From the NCBI GenBank assembly GCA_018398765.1, contig JAHBMJ010001133.1, positions 1 to 35,029 of the forward strand: 35,029 bases of DNA. The letters are read 5' to 3'. The DNA comes from Chromera velia (Eukaryota; Sar; Chromeraceae). The stretch's first letter is position 1. Every line of letters starts with the position of its first letter. Below the pieces are notes generated by a model that was not told the origin of the DNA, did not search any database, and saw nothing but the letters and a program-made list of their open reading frames with translations. Made by a program: the position numbers and the translations under genes. Positions 1 through 11,028 of the stretch are shown here, piece after piece.

Positions 1-25
1 ACCCCACACACACAAGCACACACAC

Positions 26-1118
26 CTGGGTTCTGCCTCGGAGCATGGGCATCAGTGGTTGCTCGAAGAAGACCACACATCCCGTCCCACCTGACAGAAG
101 GAGGGACACATACAAACATATATACATGTATATTGACATCCCGTCCCACCTGAAAGAAGGAAGGACACCTACAAACAGACATACGGACATGTATATTAAT
201 ACAACGTAAACGCACATGATGACATCGGATACCGAAACAGCTAGTCGAGGAATCGATCGCCTCGCCCCATAGCACCCCGACGGTCCCAACCGAAGAACTC
301 CACCTGCCCGAAGGAAGAGACCCATGCAGAGGTAGAACAGATGCGGGTCTTCATCGAATTCCTTCGAGGCACTAAGAAGGGAAAAAAGAAACTCAAGCAG
401 ATGAAAGAAACACCATGAAATGAATGCACCAAGGCCCCCACAGAGAGAGACAAAGAAGCATACCCAGATTGAGCCTTTCCAGCCTCGTGTTTGTCCGTCC
501 GCCTTAAACACGCAGCCTCTCTGTCCCAAGTTCTTCTGCAGCGATTCAAAAAGGACTGAGGAAAAAAAGAGGAAGCAAGAAACATTACCAATGCGCTTTT
601 TTCCCGATGTGCTCATGCACCCACCTGACGAACATCCAGAAGGACACGAAGAGCAACGCGGCAAGTGATTGCATGCACATCGAGACCGCGAACAGGTAGC
701 ACCTCGATTTGATAGGGCTGATCTCTGTGATCAGAGTGCACCAGCTGGGCGTTGCCATCCCCAGGCCGACGCCGACGAACACGCGCGTGATCAGAATCCC
801 GACAAATTCTACGCACACGGTGGTCAGCGAGATTGTCACCAGACACACAGAGAGACCAAGGAGGATTGCACGCCGTCTACCTGCGTAGTCACTGACGGCC
901 CCGGAAAGAAGGGATCCCAAAGATGCCCCCGCGAAGAGAATACAGACAGCGGCAGCATGAGCTATGTCGCTGGTCTGAGTTCCCGGTAGCTTGGTCGACC
1001 CCACCAAAGAGATGATGGAGGCGAGACAGAAGATCATCCCCCCTGAGAAGAGCACGCGCGCCTGGGCCCACCCCAGGCCGATTGCCTCAAGCACATCGTC
1101 GACGTTTTTGAAGGTCAT
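26..1118 (-). CDS. MFS family transporter, 5' exons (partial, runs off left edge)
   Basis: This is the N-terminal part of a major facilitator superfamily membrane transporter; the substrate is unknown. The first exon (1118 down to 625) starts at ATG 1118. It encodes about five hydrophobic segments and the MFS loop signature GAVSDYAGRRRA between membrane segments 2 and 3. A second family-like stretch, RVFVGVGLGMATPSWCTLI, follows in segment 4. The exon ends at CAG/GTGGGT. A second exon (371-304) after a TTCTTAG acceptor keeps frame and reads SASKEFDEDPHLFYLCMG. A third (90-26) is possible, phase 1, and ends CAG/GTGTGT. Remaining exons lie beyond position 1. MFS proteins usually have 12 membrane segments and 400-600 residues, so less than half is here. 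Family assignment of exon 1 is firm; exons 2 and 3 are by-eye models, and the exon 2 donor (GTGGAG) is poor. Confidence 0.75.
78..200. repeat. Two tandem copies of a ~60-bp unit carrying a 3' splice site
   Basis: Units at 78-136 and 137-200 both begin CATCCCGTCCCACCTGA and continue with GAAGGAxGGACAC and a TACAAACA/ATGTATATT stretch. On the minus strand each unit contains a pyrimidine-rich tract followed by CAG/GTGGGACGGGATGT. The proposed third-exon acceptor of the MFS gene is therefore duplicated. Confidence 0.8.
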
Positions 1119-1331
1119 CGATCAGTCTATCCAGCTGTCAGTCTGTCCGTGGGTCTGTCAGAATGGCAGGTGCGACAGTTCGCGAACCCGCATGTCTGTC
1201 AATCGGTCAGAAGAATGCCTCAAATAGATCTGTGAGCTGCCAAAGTGAGGCAGACTTGCCTGGCAGCTCTGGCTAACTCCTCCATGCTTTGCCCAAACGG
1301 GGCGGGTGAATTAAGCACCCTGGAACCCTAA
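1119..1331. other. Upstream region of the MFS gene
   Basis: No coding signal was seen. This is the presumed 5' leader and promoter of the minus-strand transporter. It has short GTCTGTC-type repeats near 1140-1165. No promoter motif could be supported. Confidence 0.4.
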
Positions 1332-1925
1332 GCGCATGCGTCTCGATTTTTTTATTCTGCCCTCTCCTGCCGCTTTCCTTGCCTTCAGGTCGGCTTGTAA
1401 TGAACAGACGAGAATGTAATAGAGATGATTTGTATAGCCGTTCACCTCTCCCCCTCCGTTTCCCCTCGGCTGCGCTCCAACAAAATCCGTATGCGTACGT
1501 TTAGAAAAGTTGTATTAATATTTGCATATAGTACCGCACTTGTGCATCGATTTCGGCGTGCGTCAAAATACCTGACGCAGTATTTGCGGTTCTCTTGTCC
1601 AGAAAGGGGCCCAACCGGGAATCGAACCCGGGACCTCTCGCACCCGAAGCGAGAATCATACCGCTAGACCATTGGGCCGTTTTTTGAATGTGATTGGCGT
1701 AGTAGAATGGTGTCTGCTATCGCGGGTTCGCTCTTTGTCTTGAACGCTAGCTGTTGAAAAAATGCGATGAACATCATTGTGTCCGTCTCCAATTCACTTC
1801 GTTCCGACGTCTCCCTCGTTCTGAAAATGTCTCTCCACTGTTTATCTCCCTGCTGTTTTTTTTTTTCACATTAAATTTTCTGAAATCCGCATCTGGTTGA
1901 AGCATCTCTTTGTCTGTACGTTAGT
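1332..1925. repeat. Left arm of a large inverted repeat carrying tRNA-Pro
   Basis: Read on the minus strand, this arm aligns with 3845-4497 over about 600 bp with small indels. Shared landmarks are ATCGAGACGCATGC, AAGCCGACCTGAA, GTTGGAGCGCAGCC, the whole tRNA, and TTCAACCAGATGCGGATTTC. The boundaries are where similarity fades by eye. This arm keeps the CpG-rich, consensus-like version of nearly every difference, so it looks like the older sequence state. Confidence 0.85.
1607..1678 (-). tRNA. tRNA-Pro (anticodon CGG)
   Basis: This 72-nt cloverleaf has acceptor stem GGCCCAA pairing with TTGGGCC. The D-arm region has TGGTCTAGCGG. The anticodon stem is CTCGC/GCGAG around loop TTCGGGT, with CGG at 1644-1646 as complement. 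The T arm is CCGGG/CCCGG with a perfect internal B box, GGTTCGATTCC. The arms match eukaryotic tRNA-Pro closely. There is no encoded CCA and no intron. A T run lies just past the 5' side, but no clear T4 terminator was seen directly 3' of the gene. Confidence 0.95.
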
Positions 1926-3538
1926 CTGTACACCTCGAGCATACCTCGAGCTGATGCGTCCATGGTCTCGTCTCATCATCTGTCTTCAGCACAGGGAGGG
2001 GTCGTCAGCATCTGTCTTCAGGGAAACGTGTAGCACACAATTTTTCGGTTCGCTTGTTGATTCTGGGCAGAGTTCTGTGGACCCAAATTGTGGCTTCGGT
2101 CTATGTGAATTTGGGTGACTCGGCAGCGAACGAAAGATGGAGAACGAACGTGAGTTGATAGAGCTACCCTTCTGTTGGTGCGTTCATCTAACCTGCTCAG
2201 ATATTTTTGTCTGCCTGGTCACCTGCTTTGACCTGATGCTGCAGCATTCCTTTAGTTGGATTTAGCATGCTGCCTGGCTGGCTTACTGGCAGGTGAGCTT
2301 CTCGTGCCGACCAGACGCGTGGCAAGTCTCATTTTAGTTCCCGTCTCCTGTCTCCCGCGTCTCCCGTCTCCTCTGTGTCCGGACTGACCCAGCTCGTCTC
2401 CGCTCTTCCCAGCTTGTGTGCTGACTCCCCCGAGCCTCTTGATGTGTTGGGTGTACTTGCTTTTCAGCTTGCTTGAAGTTCCTGCTTGTGAGAAAGGACG
2501 GACCCTCTTTGCCCCCCTCCCCTCCCTCCACAGTGGCGCACATGGTGGGGCACTCACTCCCTCCCCCCCTCCCTCTGTGTCTGGACTGACTCAGCTCATG
2601 TCCGCTGGTCTCAGCTCGTCTAACTTACTGTCGGACCCTGTCCTTGCGTTTCGCCGTTTTCCGCAGATTGCACGGATTCCGACTCCGTTTGGGTCGATGT
2701 CGACCAGTTCGCGGTCGAAGCCGACTCAGAAGGTGGTCAGCTCGCCCCCCCTTTTTTTTCAGTTCCCTCCCCGCCCCGTTTCTGAATCAACGTGTTTGTT
2801 GACGCATCTAGCCTCCTGACTTGCCTGGTGCGCTTCGTTCTCAGCTCGCTCCCTCGTCCCGAGAAACGACGGACCCTCTCTACCTTCTCCCCTAGCTGGT
2901 CTCCTGAGTTCTAGCCTGAATCGCATACACGGCGTGCACGCCCTCCCTCTGTCCTTTCCACCGAGCCTCCTGAGTTGTCTGGCGCACTTGGTTTTCAGTT
3001 TGCCCCGCTTCGCCCCCTTTTTGCATGTGAGAATTGAATTTCACGGACCCTCTGTGCCTTCCTTCGTGACCCTCTCTACTAACGGTCCTGTTACAGTACT
3101 GTTGCGCACACGGTCACATACCGTCACATACATGCCACTGAGGCATCATTTGGAATTCAGGCCCCCCCCCCTCGTGCGCGTGCTGCAGAATCTGATTGAT
3201 TTAAGGTCCTGGAGAAGAAGGACCAGTCTGGTAAGGAGGACACGAAGGGTCTCGGTGAGTGCCTACTACTAGTAGTCAGAGCTTTTCTACTTTGGCAGTA
3301 CCTCCCTTTGCTTGCGAACTGACGGACCCCCTCTTACCCCCCCCCCCCCACCTGCGCAGCCGGTGGGGCAAATCTCCACCCCCTCTGTCCCTCCACGCAT
3401 GGTCGTTTAAACTCCTTCCCCGCTTCTTTCTCTGCTGTTTTCTCGTTCAGCCGCGCGGGCCTGCTGTGCTGCCTGATAGACTAAGTCTTGCTTTTCATCT
3501 CGCTGCTCTCTCATGAAAACTGATGGACCCTTTGTGCA
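1926..3538. repeat. Degenerate dispersed repeat units between the tRNA arms
   Basis: This is pyrimidine-rich spacer with no convincing gene. A loose module recurs: GAGCCTC, then TGA..TG..TGG, then CTT..TTTTCAG, and later a GACGGACCCTCT-like phrase. Instances are near 2436-2515, 2806-2885, 2955-3060, 3305-3345 and 3460-3535. Copies differ by substitutions and long C runs, so this is an old tandem or dispersed array. Open frames here (for example 2418-2819) are Ser/Pro/Leu-rich by-products of pyrimidine bias. Confidence 0.55.
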
Positions 3539-3779
3539 ACCTCCCTGAACCTAAGTGCCACTTGAAAAAATATAATCAAGATGATCTCTATGTGCGGCAT
3601 CGTTTTTCAAGAGACCGTCCACGCTTGCGGCGTAGACGGTCAAGATACCGTCCAGATATGCGGTTTTGGCTTTCAAGACACCGTAAAAGGTCCGCGCCTG
3701 CGGCATGGACTTTCAAGCTTATCCAAAAATACGGCTTAAACTTTCAAGTGGTAGTTAGGTTCAGGGAGGTCCTTTGTGC
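3529..3779. mobile_element. MITE-like element with 9-bp target site duplication (Mutator-like)
   Basis: The element body is 3539-3770, 232 bp. Its ends are inverted repeats of about 29 bp: 3539-3567 begins ACCTCCCTGAACCTAAGTG, and 3742-3770 is its reverse complement with two or three mismatches. It is flanked by the 9-bp direct repeat CCTTTGTGC at 3529-3537 and 3771-3779, with one extra A at 3538. A 9-bp duplication is typical of Mutator-like transposons. The interior is non-coding and has short repeats around CCGTCCA, TGCGGC and TTTCAAG. It presumably moved with a transposase supplied in trans. Confidence 0.8.
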
Positions 3780-3844
3780 CTTCCCTCTCCCCCCCCTCCA
3801 TGCAGTTGCGTAGCCGGTAGGGCAAATTATCAGGCAAATATCCA

Positions 3845-4497
3845 ACCAAACAAAGACAGGTTTCAACCAGATGCGGATTTCAGAAAATTTAATGTGAAAA
3901 AAAAAAATAGCTGGGAGATAAACAGTGGAGAGACATTTTCAGAACGAGGGAAACGTCAGAACGAAATGAATTGGAGATAGACACAATGATGTTCATCACA
4001 TTTTTTCAACAGCTAGCATACAAAACAAAGAGCGAACCCGTCATAACAGACACTATTCTACTCTGCCAATCACGTCAAAAAAGCGGCCCAATGGTCTAGC
4101 GGTATGATTCTCACTTCGGGTGTGAGAGGTCTTGGGTTCAATTCTCGGTTGGGCCCCTTTCTAGATAAGAGGACCGCAAAAGGGGACCGCAAATACTGTG
4201 TCAGGTATTTTGATCGCCGCACGCCGAAATCGATTCAAATCGATGCATAAGTGCGGTATGCAAGTACATATTTTTTAAACGTACGCATATGGATTTCGTT
4301 GGAGCGCAGCCGGGGGGAAACGGAGGGTGGGTTAGAGGGGGGAAGGTGAAGTATTAATGACTATCCAAATCATTTCTATTAATGTCTATTACATTCTCGT
4401 CTGTTTATTATAAGCCGACCTGAAAGCAAGGTAAGGCAAGGAAAGCGACAGAAGAAGGCAGAATATAGCAGAATAAAAAAATCGAGACGCATGCACT
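3845..4497. repeat. Right arm of the large inverted repeat carrying the second tRNA-Pro
   Basis: This is the plus-strand counterpart of 1332-1925. In the 200 bp before the tRNA, about 13 of 17 substitutions relative to the left arm are C-to-T or G-to-A, many at former CpG sites. Small insertions are also present, for example extra A/T-rich bases near 4350-4375 and 4430-4450. This one-way drift marks it as the copy that decayed by cytosine deamination. Confidence 0.85.
4085..4156 (+). tRNA. tRNA-Pro (anticodon CGG), diverged second copy
   Basis: It has the same 72-nt frame as the left-arm gene, with six substitutions, all C-to-T or G-to-A. The acceptor stem is intact. The anticodon stem is CTCAC/GTGAG, where two changes together turn a G-C pair into an A-T pair, so pairing is kept. 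The anticodon CGG is at 4117-4119. The T stem is weakened to TTGGG/CTCGG with three G-U type pairs, and the B box has become GGTTCAATTCT. It may be weakly expressed or a pseudogene. Confidence 0.75.
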
Positions 4498-4591
4498 GAG
4501 TATTCAATGTAAGGACACCCCTTATGGGTGGTGGGCCCATGTACTCCCCATGCTCATGCTGCCTACATTTGACGCACGCAAGCGTGCGAAC

Positions 4592-4701
4592 GGCCCCGGA
4601 AAGCCAACCCCCGCCGCACGTTGCGCTTTCCGGGGCCACTATTGTGAGGCCTCCCTGCAAGCATCTGATAAAGTGCCCCCCGCGCTTCGCTTTCCGGGGC
4701 C
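4592..4701. mobile_element. Short inverted-repeat element with CCGGAAAGC ends, copy 1
   Basis: The outer ends are perfect 13-bp inverted repeats, GGCCCCGGAAAGC at 4592-4604 and GCTTTCCGGGGCC at 4689-4701. A third copy of the end motif lies at 4625-4637. The reverse complement aligns with 26874-27093 through AGCG..GGGGCACTT, GGAGGCCT and the CATTCGCACG..TGCGTCA flank. It is non-coding, and no target duplication was found by eye. Confidence 0.65.
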
Positions 4702-5003
4702 ATGGGTGTGTACGTGTGTCCCACAAAATTCACGCAGTGTTACTACTTTACTCCAAGAAGAAAAAGCACACAAGACCTGAATTGCAGTAGCCAGCTGCTT
4801 TGTCAGATATGAGCGTATGCACCAGACCTTGATCGTTGAAGCAAAGAAGGATTGAGACCAGTCGGCTCGATTGCCGGTTTGATCTCTGTGAGTCATTTTG
4901 TCGTTTTCTCCTGTCTCATCTCGGGCATGCTTGTGTTTGTGGTTGGTGGCTAGGTCGGTTTGCTCCCAGTTCTACAGAGAGAGCAGACCATTGAGATCAC
5001 GTG
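4702..5003. other. Upstream region of the AT-hook protein gene
   Basis: No gene was recognised. It holds the presumed promoter and 5' leader of the next gene. A CACGTG palindrome at 4998-5003 immediately precedes the ATG at 5004. Whether it is functional is unknown, and upstream non-coding exons cannot be excluded. Confidence 0.35.
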
Positions 5004-8000
5004 ATGGCAAGCCGCCATCCAGATGCTTCTCGGGAGGGAGGCGGCGGTCCAGGGGTTTCGCTTCCTCTTTCTCGTTTGGCGAAGGCTTTGGTCAACTCCG
5101 AGTGCATGGGGTATTCCCACGCACCTCATAACGGGGCGTTTCAAGTCGACAAGGAGAACCTGACCGTGAAGTACACGTGCAAGGGGAAGGGTTTTGAGAT
5201 CGTCAAGTACTTCCCCCTGTACAAGGAGGCACAGAAGGATGCGTTCTTACCTTCTGTGTGCTGTGTCGAGAAGATCCCCACAAGCGAGAGTCCGAAAAGT
5301 GCGTGTGAGAGCCTCAAGGCTGAGGGGGCAATCTCAAGAGATGAAGCGCTGCTGGGCATCCGCATGGGAGTCGCGTTCGCGGCCGAAGTGACGGAGCAGT
5401 GGCACGCTGGGGCTGACTTTTTGAGTGTTTCTTTCTTCCAGGAAGCCCTGAAAAAGGGGGTAAGTAAAATGCTGGGATTGGTTCCGGTTCCCTTCGATCG
5501 TCTTCCTTCTGTCAGACACTTCCTGTCTTCTTATTCTATCGCTCCTATTCGACCGCGGGTACACACAGCAGATCGCATCTCATGTATTGATAAACCACTT
5601 TCGGGAATCTCCAGGAAATTCTTCTTTATCTGTCTTCGGAACTCATAGTGCGTACGTCGTGTATGTATGGGTGTATTTGTCTGCTGACTGTGTGACTGAC
5701 TGACTGACTGCAGAAAGCATACCACCAGAAGAAAGAGGGATCCCGGGGCCCTCTGCCTTATGAGATTCTCGGCGCGAGTGAGGGGGCGGCGGGAGGGAGC
5801 CGCATGTCGGGGGGCAGGAAGGGAAGGGAAGGAAGAGAGCGGCAGAAGGAGAAGGGGAAAGAGGAGCAAGAGGGAGGAGGGGAGCAAGAGACGGGCGGGA
5901 GAGGTAGGAGTCGAGGAACTGGAAACGGAGGAAGAGAAAGAGGGGGTCCCTCGGTTGAGGGGAAGGGAAAGGGGAAAAACTCGAAAGGAGAAGGAGAGAG
6001 AGGGACGTCAAGCCGAACCTCGGGGGGACGAGGAGTTCCAATTCTTCCCTCAAGAAGAGGAGGAGGAGCAGAAGGAAAGGAAGAAGAAGCTGAGGGACCC
6101 ACAGCGTCTCCTTCGCCTTCTCCGTCTTCCCGTCCTGTCAGATCTTCGGGGAGAATCTCAGAGAGAGAATCTCAGAAGGGGGCAGGTTCGAAGAATGCCG
6201 CCCTCCTGCGTTCTCCATTTCCTCCTGTGGAGGAAACTGGGGAAGCGGAAGAGAGCCCCTCCCCCCACCGACAACATCAGGCCAACTCTTCGCCCTCCCC
6301 TGGACGAATCAACCGTCACAGCGAAGAGCTCCTCCCCCCCCCAGACTTTTCCTCGACACCAGTTCGAGGGAGGGACCGTCCGTCTGCCAGTGCAGGTGCC
6401 GGTGCTGGCAGTGCAAGTACAAGACGGACGGAGAAGGATCGATCGAGAGAGAGAGACGGAGCCTCGACGTGCGTGCCTTCCCAGACGCCGTCTCCAGCTG
6501 TTCCCTCTCGTGGCGCCTCCGTGAGGTCCCGTGGTAGAGATCCTCATCCGCCGGTTGGTGCGGGTGGTGGGAATCGGGCAGAGCGGCTCGAAGATGGGAA
6601 GGAGCAAAAGGGAAAGGAGACGGAGGGAGGAACGGTGCCGGGTGTACCCTCTCTCCCTCTCCCTCTTCCTCTGTCCATGTCTTCTGCAGCTGAGCCTTCT
6701 CCCCCTGCCTCAGCCTCAGTGAAAAGAGGCCGAGGCCGCCCTTCTTTGGGAGGAGACAAGGACAAGGGAGGAAGAGGAAACGAGGAGGGCGACATTGGGA
6801 ATGCAAGAGAGATGGGGGGAGGTGGTTTGGCCTCTTCTTCTTCCGTGAGGGGGCAACCGGAAGAAGCATCTTTGGGGGAGGGAAGCAGGAAGGATGGAAG
6901 GGCAACGGGAGGGCAAGGGAGAGGAATTGAGGTCGACTTCGAGGGGGGTGGCGCACCTGCGGACAAAGGCAAAGAAAAAGAAGGTGAAAGAAAGAGAGGA
7001 AGAGGGAGACCCAAGGGTTCTTCTTCTTCTTCTTCGTCGTCGGCGTCGTCTTTCTCCTCCTCGCTGCAGCAGCATTTGAGAACCTCTCCACGTTTTGAGG
7101 CAATCCGAGAGGGAGGAGAAAGAGACGGAGAGAAGGAAACAAAGGAAGTGGCTGAAAGAGACAAGCAGCTAAAGAGAGGCGATGGAGAAGGAAACGGAGA
7201 GGGCTTGGAAGGGCAGCCTGGCCAACTGGCCTCCTCATCTTCATCTGCCTCAACGGGAAAGGAGGAGGGAAGGGAAGAGGCAGCAGAGACAGCAGCGGCT
7301 CTGTCTGGTCCCCCAGTCTCTCTCCCCATGTCCCTGCCTCAGTCTCAGCCCCAGAGCAGTCAGGCAAAACAAGAAGTTTCTGGTTCTGTGTCGTCGGAAG
7401 TGAAGAAAGCGCCGCCCGAGCAGCCCCAGAAACCCGTCTCCTCTTCGTCTTCCTTCTCTTCCTCTGTGTCTGTGGAGCTGGTGAAAAGGGACCAAAAGAT
7501 GATGAAAGGAAACGACGGTACGTTAGCGAGGCGGACCCTCTCTCTCTGATGTCTGTGCTTTCCTTTTGTTTGATCCTTGCCTGTGAAACTTTGGCCGTAC
7601 GTCTCCTTCTGGGGTCTGCTTTCTTCTCTTCTGTTCTCTCCTTCTGGATTCAGTTTCTTTCTTTCAGTGCTTCTTTCTTTTTTTCTTTGTCGAGTGGGAC
7701 GGACAGATGCCCCCCCAAGGAGACGGACAGATGCCCCCCCAAGGAGACACACACACTCTGTTGACCAATCTCTGCATTTTCTCCGTCCGTTGTTTTTCCA
7801 TGTCTTCATAGCTGGAAGATCAAAAATTCTTGTCGACATTTGTATGCATACGCAACAGTTTCCGCCCCGCTAACTCCTTCCTTCTTTATGCTTACTGCCT
7901 TGCAGAAGAAGACGATGAGTTCCACTCACCCGTCTCTGCAGTCTCTCCACACGCCGGAGACTCCCACCATACCCGCCAGCAGGCCAACATAACTGCCCCC

Positions 8001-10579
8001 CATGCACCCCTCAACTCCTCTTTGAAGGAGAAAGACCAATCTGAACAAGCTAGGCCTGCAGACACTTCTACGTCAATGCACCCCGAGGCCAAACCCCCCA
8101 ACGACTCAACAGCCCCCCCCAGCCGGGCACAGTCTGAGCACGAACTCCCCCAACAGCAACGGCTGCCCCCCTTTGCGACTTTCAAAATCCCCCCAACTGT
8201 CGCCGTCTCCGTCTCCGTCCCTTCCCCTGCCAACTCTTTGCTGTGTCCTTCTGTGAAGCCACCTCATACGCTTACCTCAGGGACGCCAGAAAACAACAAG
8301 AGGGAAACCCGCACCCCGGCTCCTGCTCTGTTTCCCTCTTCCCTGACTTCAGCTGTCAAGGAAGACGACGGAAACAAAGATGAAGTAAAGGAGGTGCAAG
8401 GGGTGCAAATGCAAAGGATGAAGGAAGGAGTCGCACCTTCCCCTTCCTCAGTCTCCCTTCCTTTCCCCCCATTCAACCCTGCTGCGACCTCCTCCTCGGG
8501 GGTGCCGCCTGGCTCATCAGCAGCAGGCCTGCCGGCAACTTCTCCTCCTGATGGAGGAGGAGGAGTGGGAATGTCCCAGGGTCTCCCTCCACCCGACACC
8601 ACTCCTGCACACACACATCTGCCTTCTGGGACCGCACAGAAAGGTGCAGGGCACAACCTGCGATCCAGAAAGGGGCAAGTTGAAGAACAGACGCCCCTCT
8701 CAACCGCAGCGCAGACCCCCCTTTCGGGACCTCCAACAACAGCAGCAGCAGCAGGAGCCCAGCCTTCGGGCTCCTCGGGTCGTGTTCTGCGGCCCCGCCG
8801 GAGAGACGGTCCCGAGGCTTCTGCACAGGCCCGCCTTGGTATGAGAGTGAAGATGGGTGAGGCGGCTGTCGGAGCTTCAGCCTCAACCGGAGCCTCAGGG
8901 CGAGGCGGAGGCGGGAAGGCCTCCTCCAAGTCCGCCGCCGCCGCACCGCCCCAGGTCCCCCTATCTTTCCAAGACAGGTTGAAGGCGCTGATTACGAAGG
9001 CAAAGGAGAACATCAAGCAAGACCAGATTGAAAGAGACCAAGAGAAGGAAAAGGAAAAGGAGAGGGGGGAGGCTGGCGGAGAGGACGGAGACAAAAAGGA
9101 GGAAATGAAAATGGAAGAACAGCAGTCGGCTGCGGCGGCGGCAGGGGAGGGAGATCCTTCCTCTTCCTCGTCTTCCTCCTCCGCAAGTTGTCCCCGTCCC
9201 CCAGCCTCTCCCTTGAGACATCAACCTACAGAGGATGAGCAAGCAGATGAGGGTGGCCCAACCGGATCCTCTGCCTCCTCCCTCCTTTGTCCTTCCAATT
9301 CCTCCCCTGCTCTGTTTCCGTCGCTCCCTTTTGTCACTCTACCCCAATATGCCCCCTGTGCCACACCCCCAAACTATCCCGTCCCCTTTGCCCAGTTCGC
9401 TTTCCCTCACGACGGTTTGCCCCCTTGGAATTCCGACCACATGTGGGGCCAAATGAATCTGTGCCTCCGCCAGTGTGTGAGGGGGTTCAACGAGAAGGCG
9501 CGAGAGTTCCGTTTGGACCACTGGCTGTTGAAGGCGCTGCCTGAGTGGAAGGTTCCACACACCCTTCTTGCACGCCTGCAGAGAAATCAGAGAGAGAGGG
9601 CGGAACAGGGACTGATTGATGGTGGGGAGTTGGATCAGGTCACGGAGCAGGCAATGGAGTCCCTCGCTGCGATTGTCATGCTCGCCGAGGAGATTGAGAG
9701 GGAAGGGGACCAGGCAGAGAAGAAGAAGAGAGAACAGGAGGCAGAGGAGGAAGAGCGAGGCTTGCTTGTGAGAAAACAGGAGCAAGATCGGGAGAGGGTG
9801 AAGGCTCAAAGCATGGCAGCTACTCTGAAGGGGAACAAAAAGAAGGGTATCGCTTCTCTTTCTGTCTCTGCTCCTACAGGTGTGGATTCGAAGAAGAAAG
9901 GCATGAAGCTTCAGAGCAGTGGTGACAAAGGGAAGGCGAAGGGAGATAAGAAGAGCAAGAAGGGGAAGAGTAAACCAGGAGAGAATTCCGATGACGAAGA
10001 GAAGATTTTGGGAAACATTCAGGAGAACAAGAAAAAGAAGAGGGCGGAAAGAGAGGGAGGCGAGGAGGTGTCGGATGAGTCTGAGTCAGAAAAGACTGAC
10101 AAGAAAAAGAAGAAGAAAAAGGCAAAGGGAGACTCCACCAGTCACACGCTCACATCCGATCCTCCAGAGGACGACGGAAAAGAGACGGAAACAGGACCTA
10201 CAAAGGACCCCTTCCTAGCATATGCTGAGCAGAGGTTGCGAGAGGACGACAGCATCTGTGTCACTTGCGCTGTCGGAAAAGTGCTGGGTCTTTTCCCGTC
10301 AAGTCAGTCAGTCTGCCTGTCTGTGAATCAGTCAGTCAGTCTGTCATCCACACACTTGTTGCTCGCTTATTCGCTCGTTTGTTAGACAGTGATTATGATG
10401 AGACGATCCTGCAGGGAGCTCTTTCCGTAGAGTCAATCTCGATTCTTGCATGCTTCTTCGCGTCTCTCCTTTTCTTTCGCTTCACTTTTGAATGAGCAGT
10501 CACCTCTGAATGAAAAACTTTCTCTCTCTCTACCTGTCTTCGTTTTGCCTTACCCTCCCATTACCCCCCACATCTCTCC

Positions 10580-10640
<61 letters not shown>

Positions 10641-10979
10641 CTGTCNTGTGCATCTGTGTGCGTATTTGTTTTTCTGCCTGCGTGTCGCTCTGCTTGTTTG
10701 TCTCTCTGGCTGTCTTTTTTTTCATCTGCTGTCTGTCTCTCTGCCTGTCTGTCTGTCTTTATTTCACCCTCCGTCTCAGCTTAAAGTGCTCCTTTGGTTC
10801 TTCGTGAAATATGTAAGCAGCTACCAGTAAATACGCGAATGAATGGGTTGAGTGACTGGGGGGGTGCATGCGTGCTTGCGTGCAGGCGGGGACCCTGGAG
10901 GGTCTGGTGGTGGAGGACATGCCCTGTATCGTCTCGTTCTCTGAGGTCGGTCGGTCTGTCCGTCCGTCTGAGTTCTCTT

Positions 10980-11028
<49 letters not shown>

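Noticed and set aside
5004-5459. SPRY domain in exon 1 of the AT-hook gene (ENLTVKYTCKGKG and MGVAF..VSFF)
   Set aside because: Only two short phrases resemble the family. The central SPRY strands and the GD-V-GC type motif were not found, so the match is too weak to call.
5714-5800. J-domain-like phrase PYEILGASEGA
   Set aside because: No HPD motif or following helices; the sequence runs straight into low-complexity E/G/R repeats.
6309-7367. Long minus-strand open frames opposite AT-hook exon 2 (also 11731-12759 and 13672-14520)
   Set aside because: They are mirror images of the biased codons of the real gene (Ser/Pro/Leu/Arg-rich), have no splice support, and the plus-strand exons phase together.
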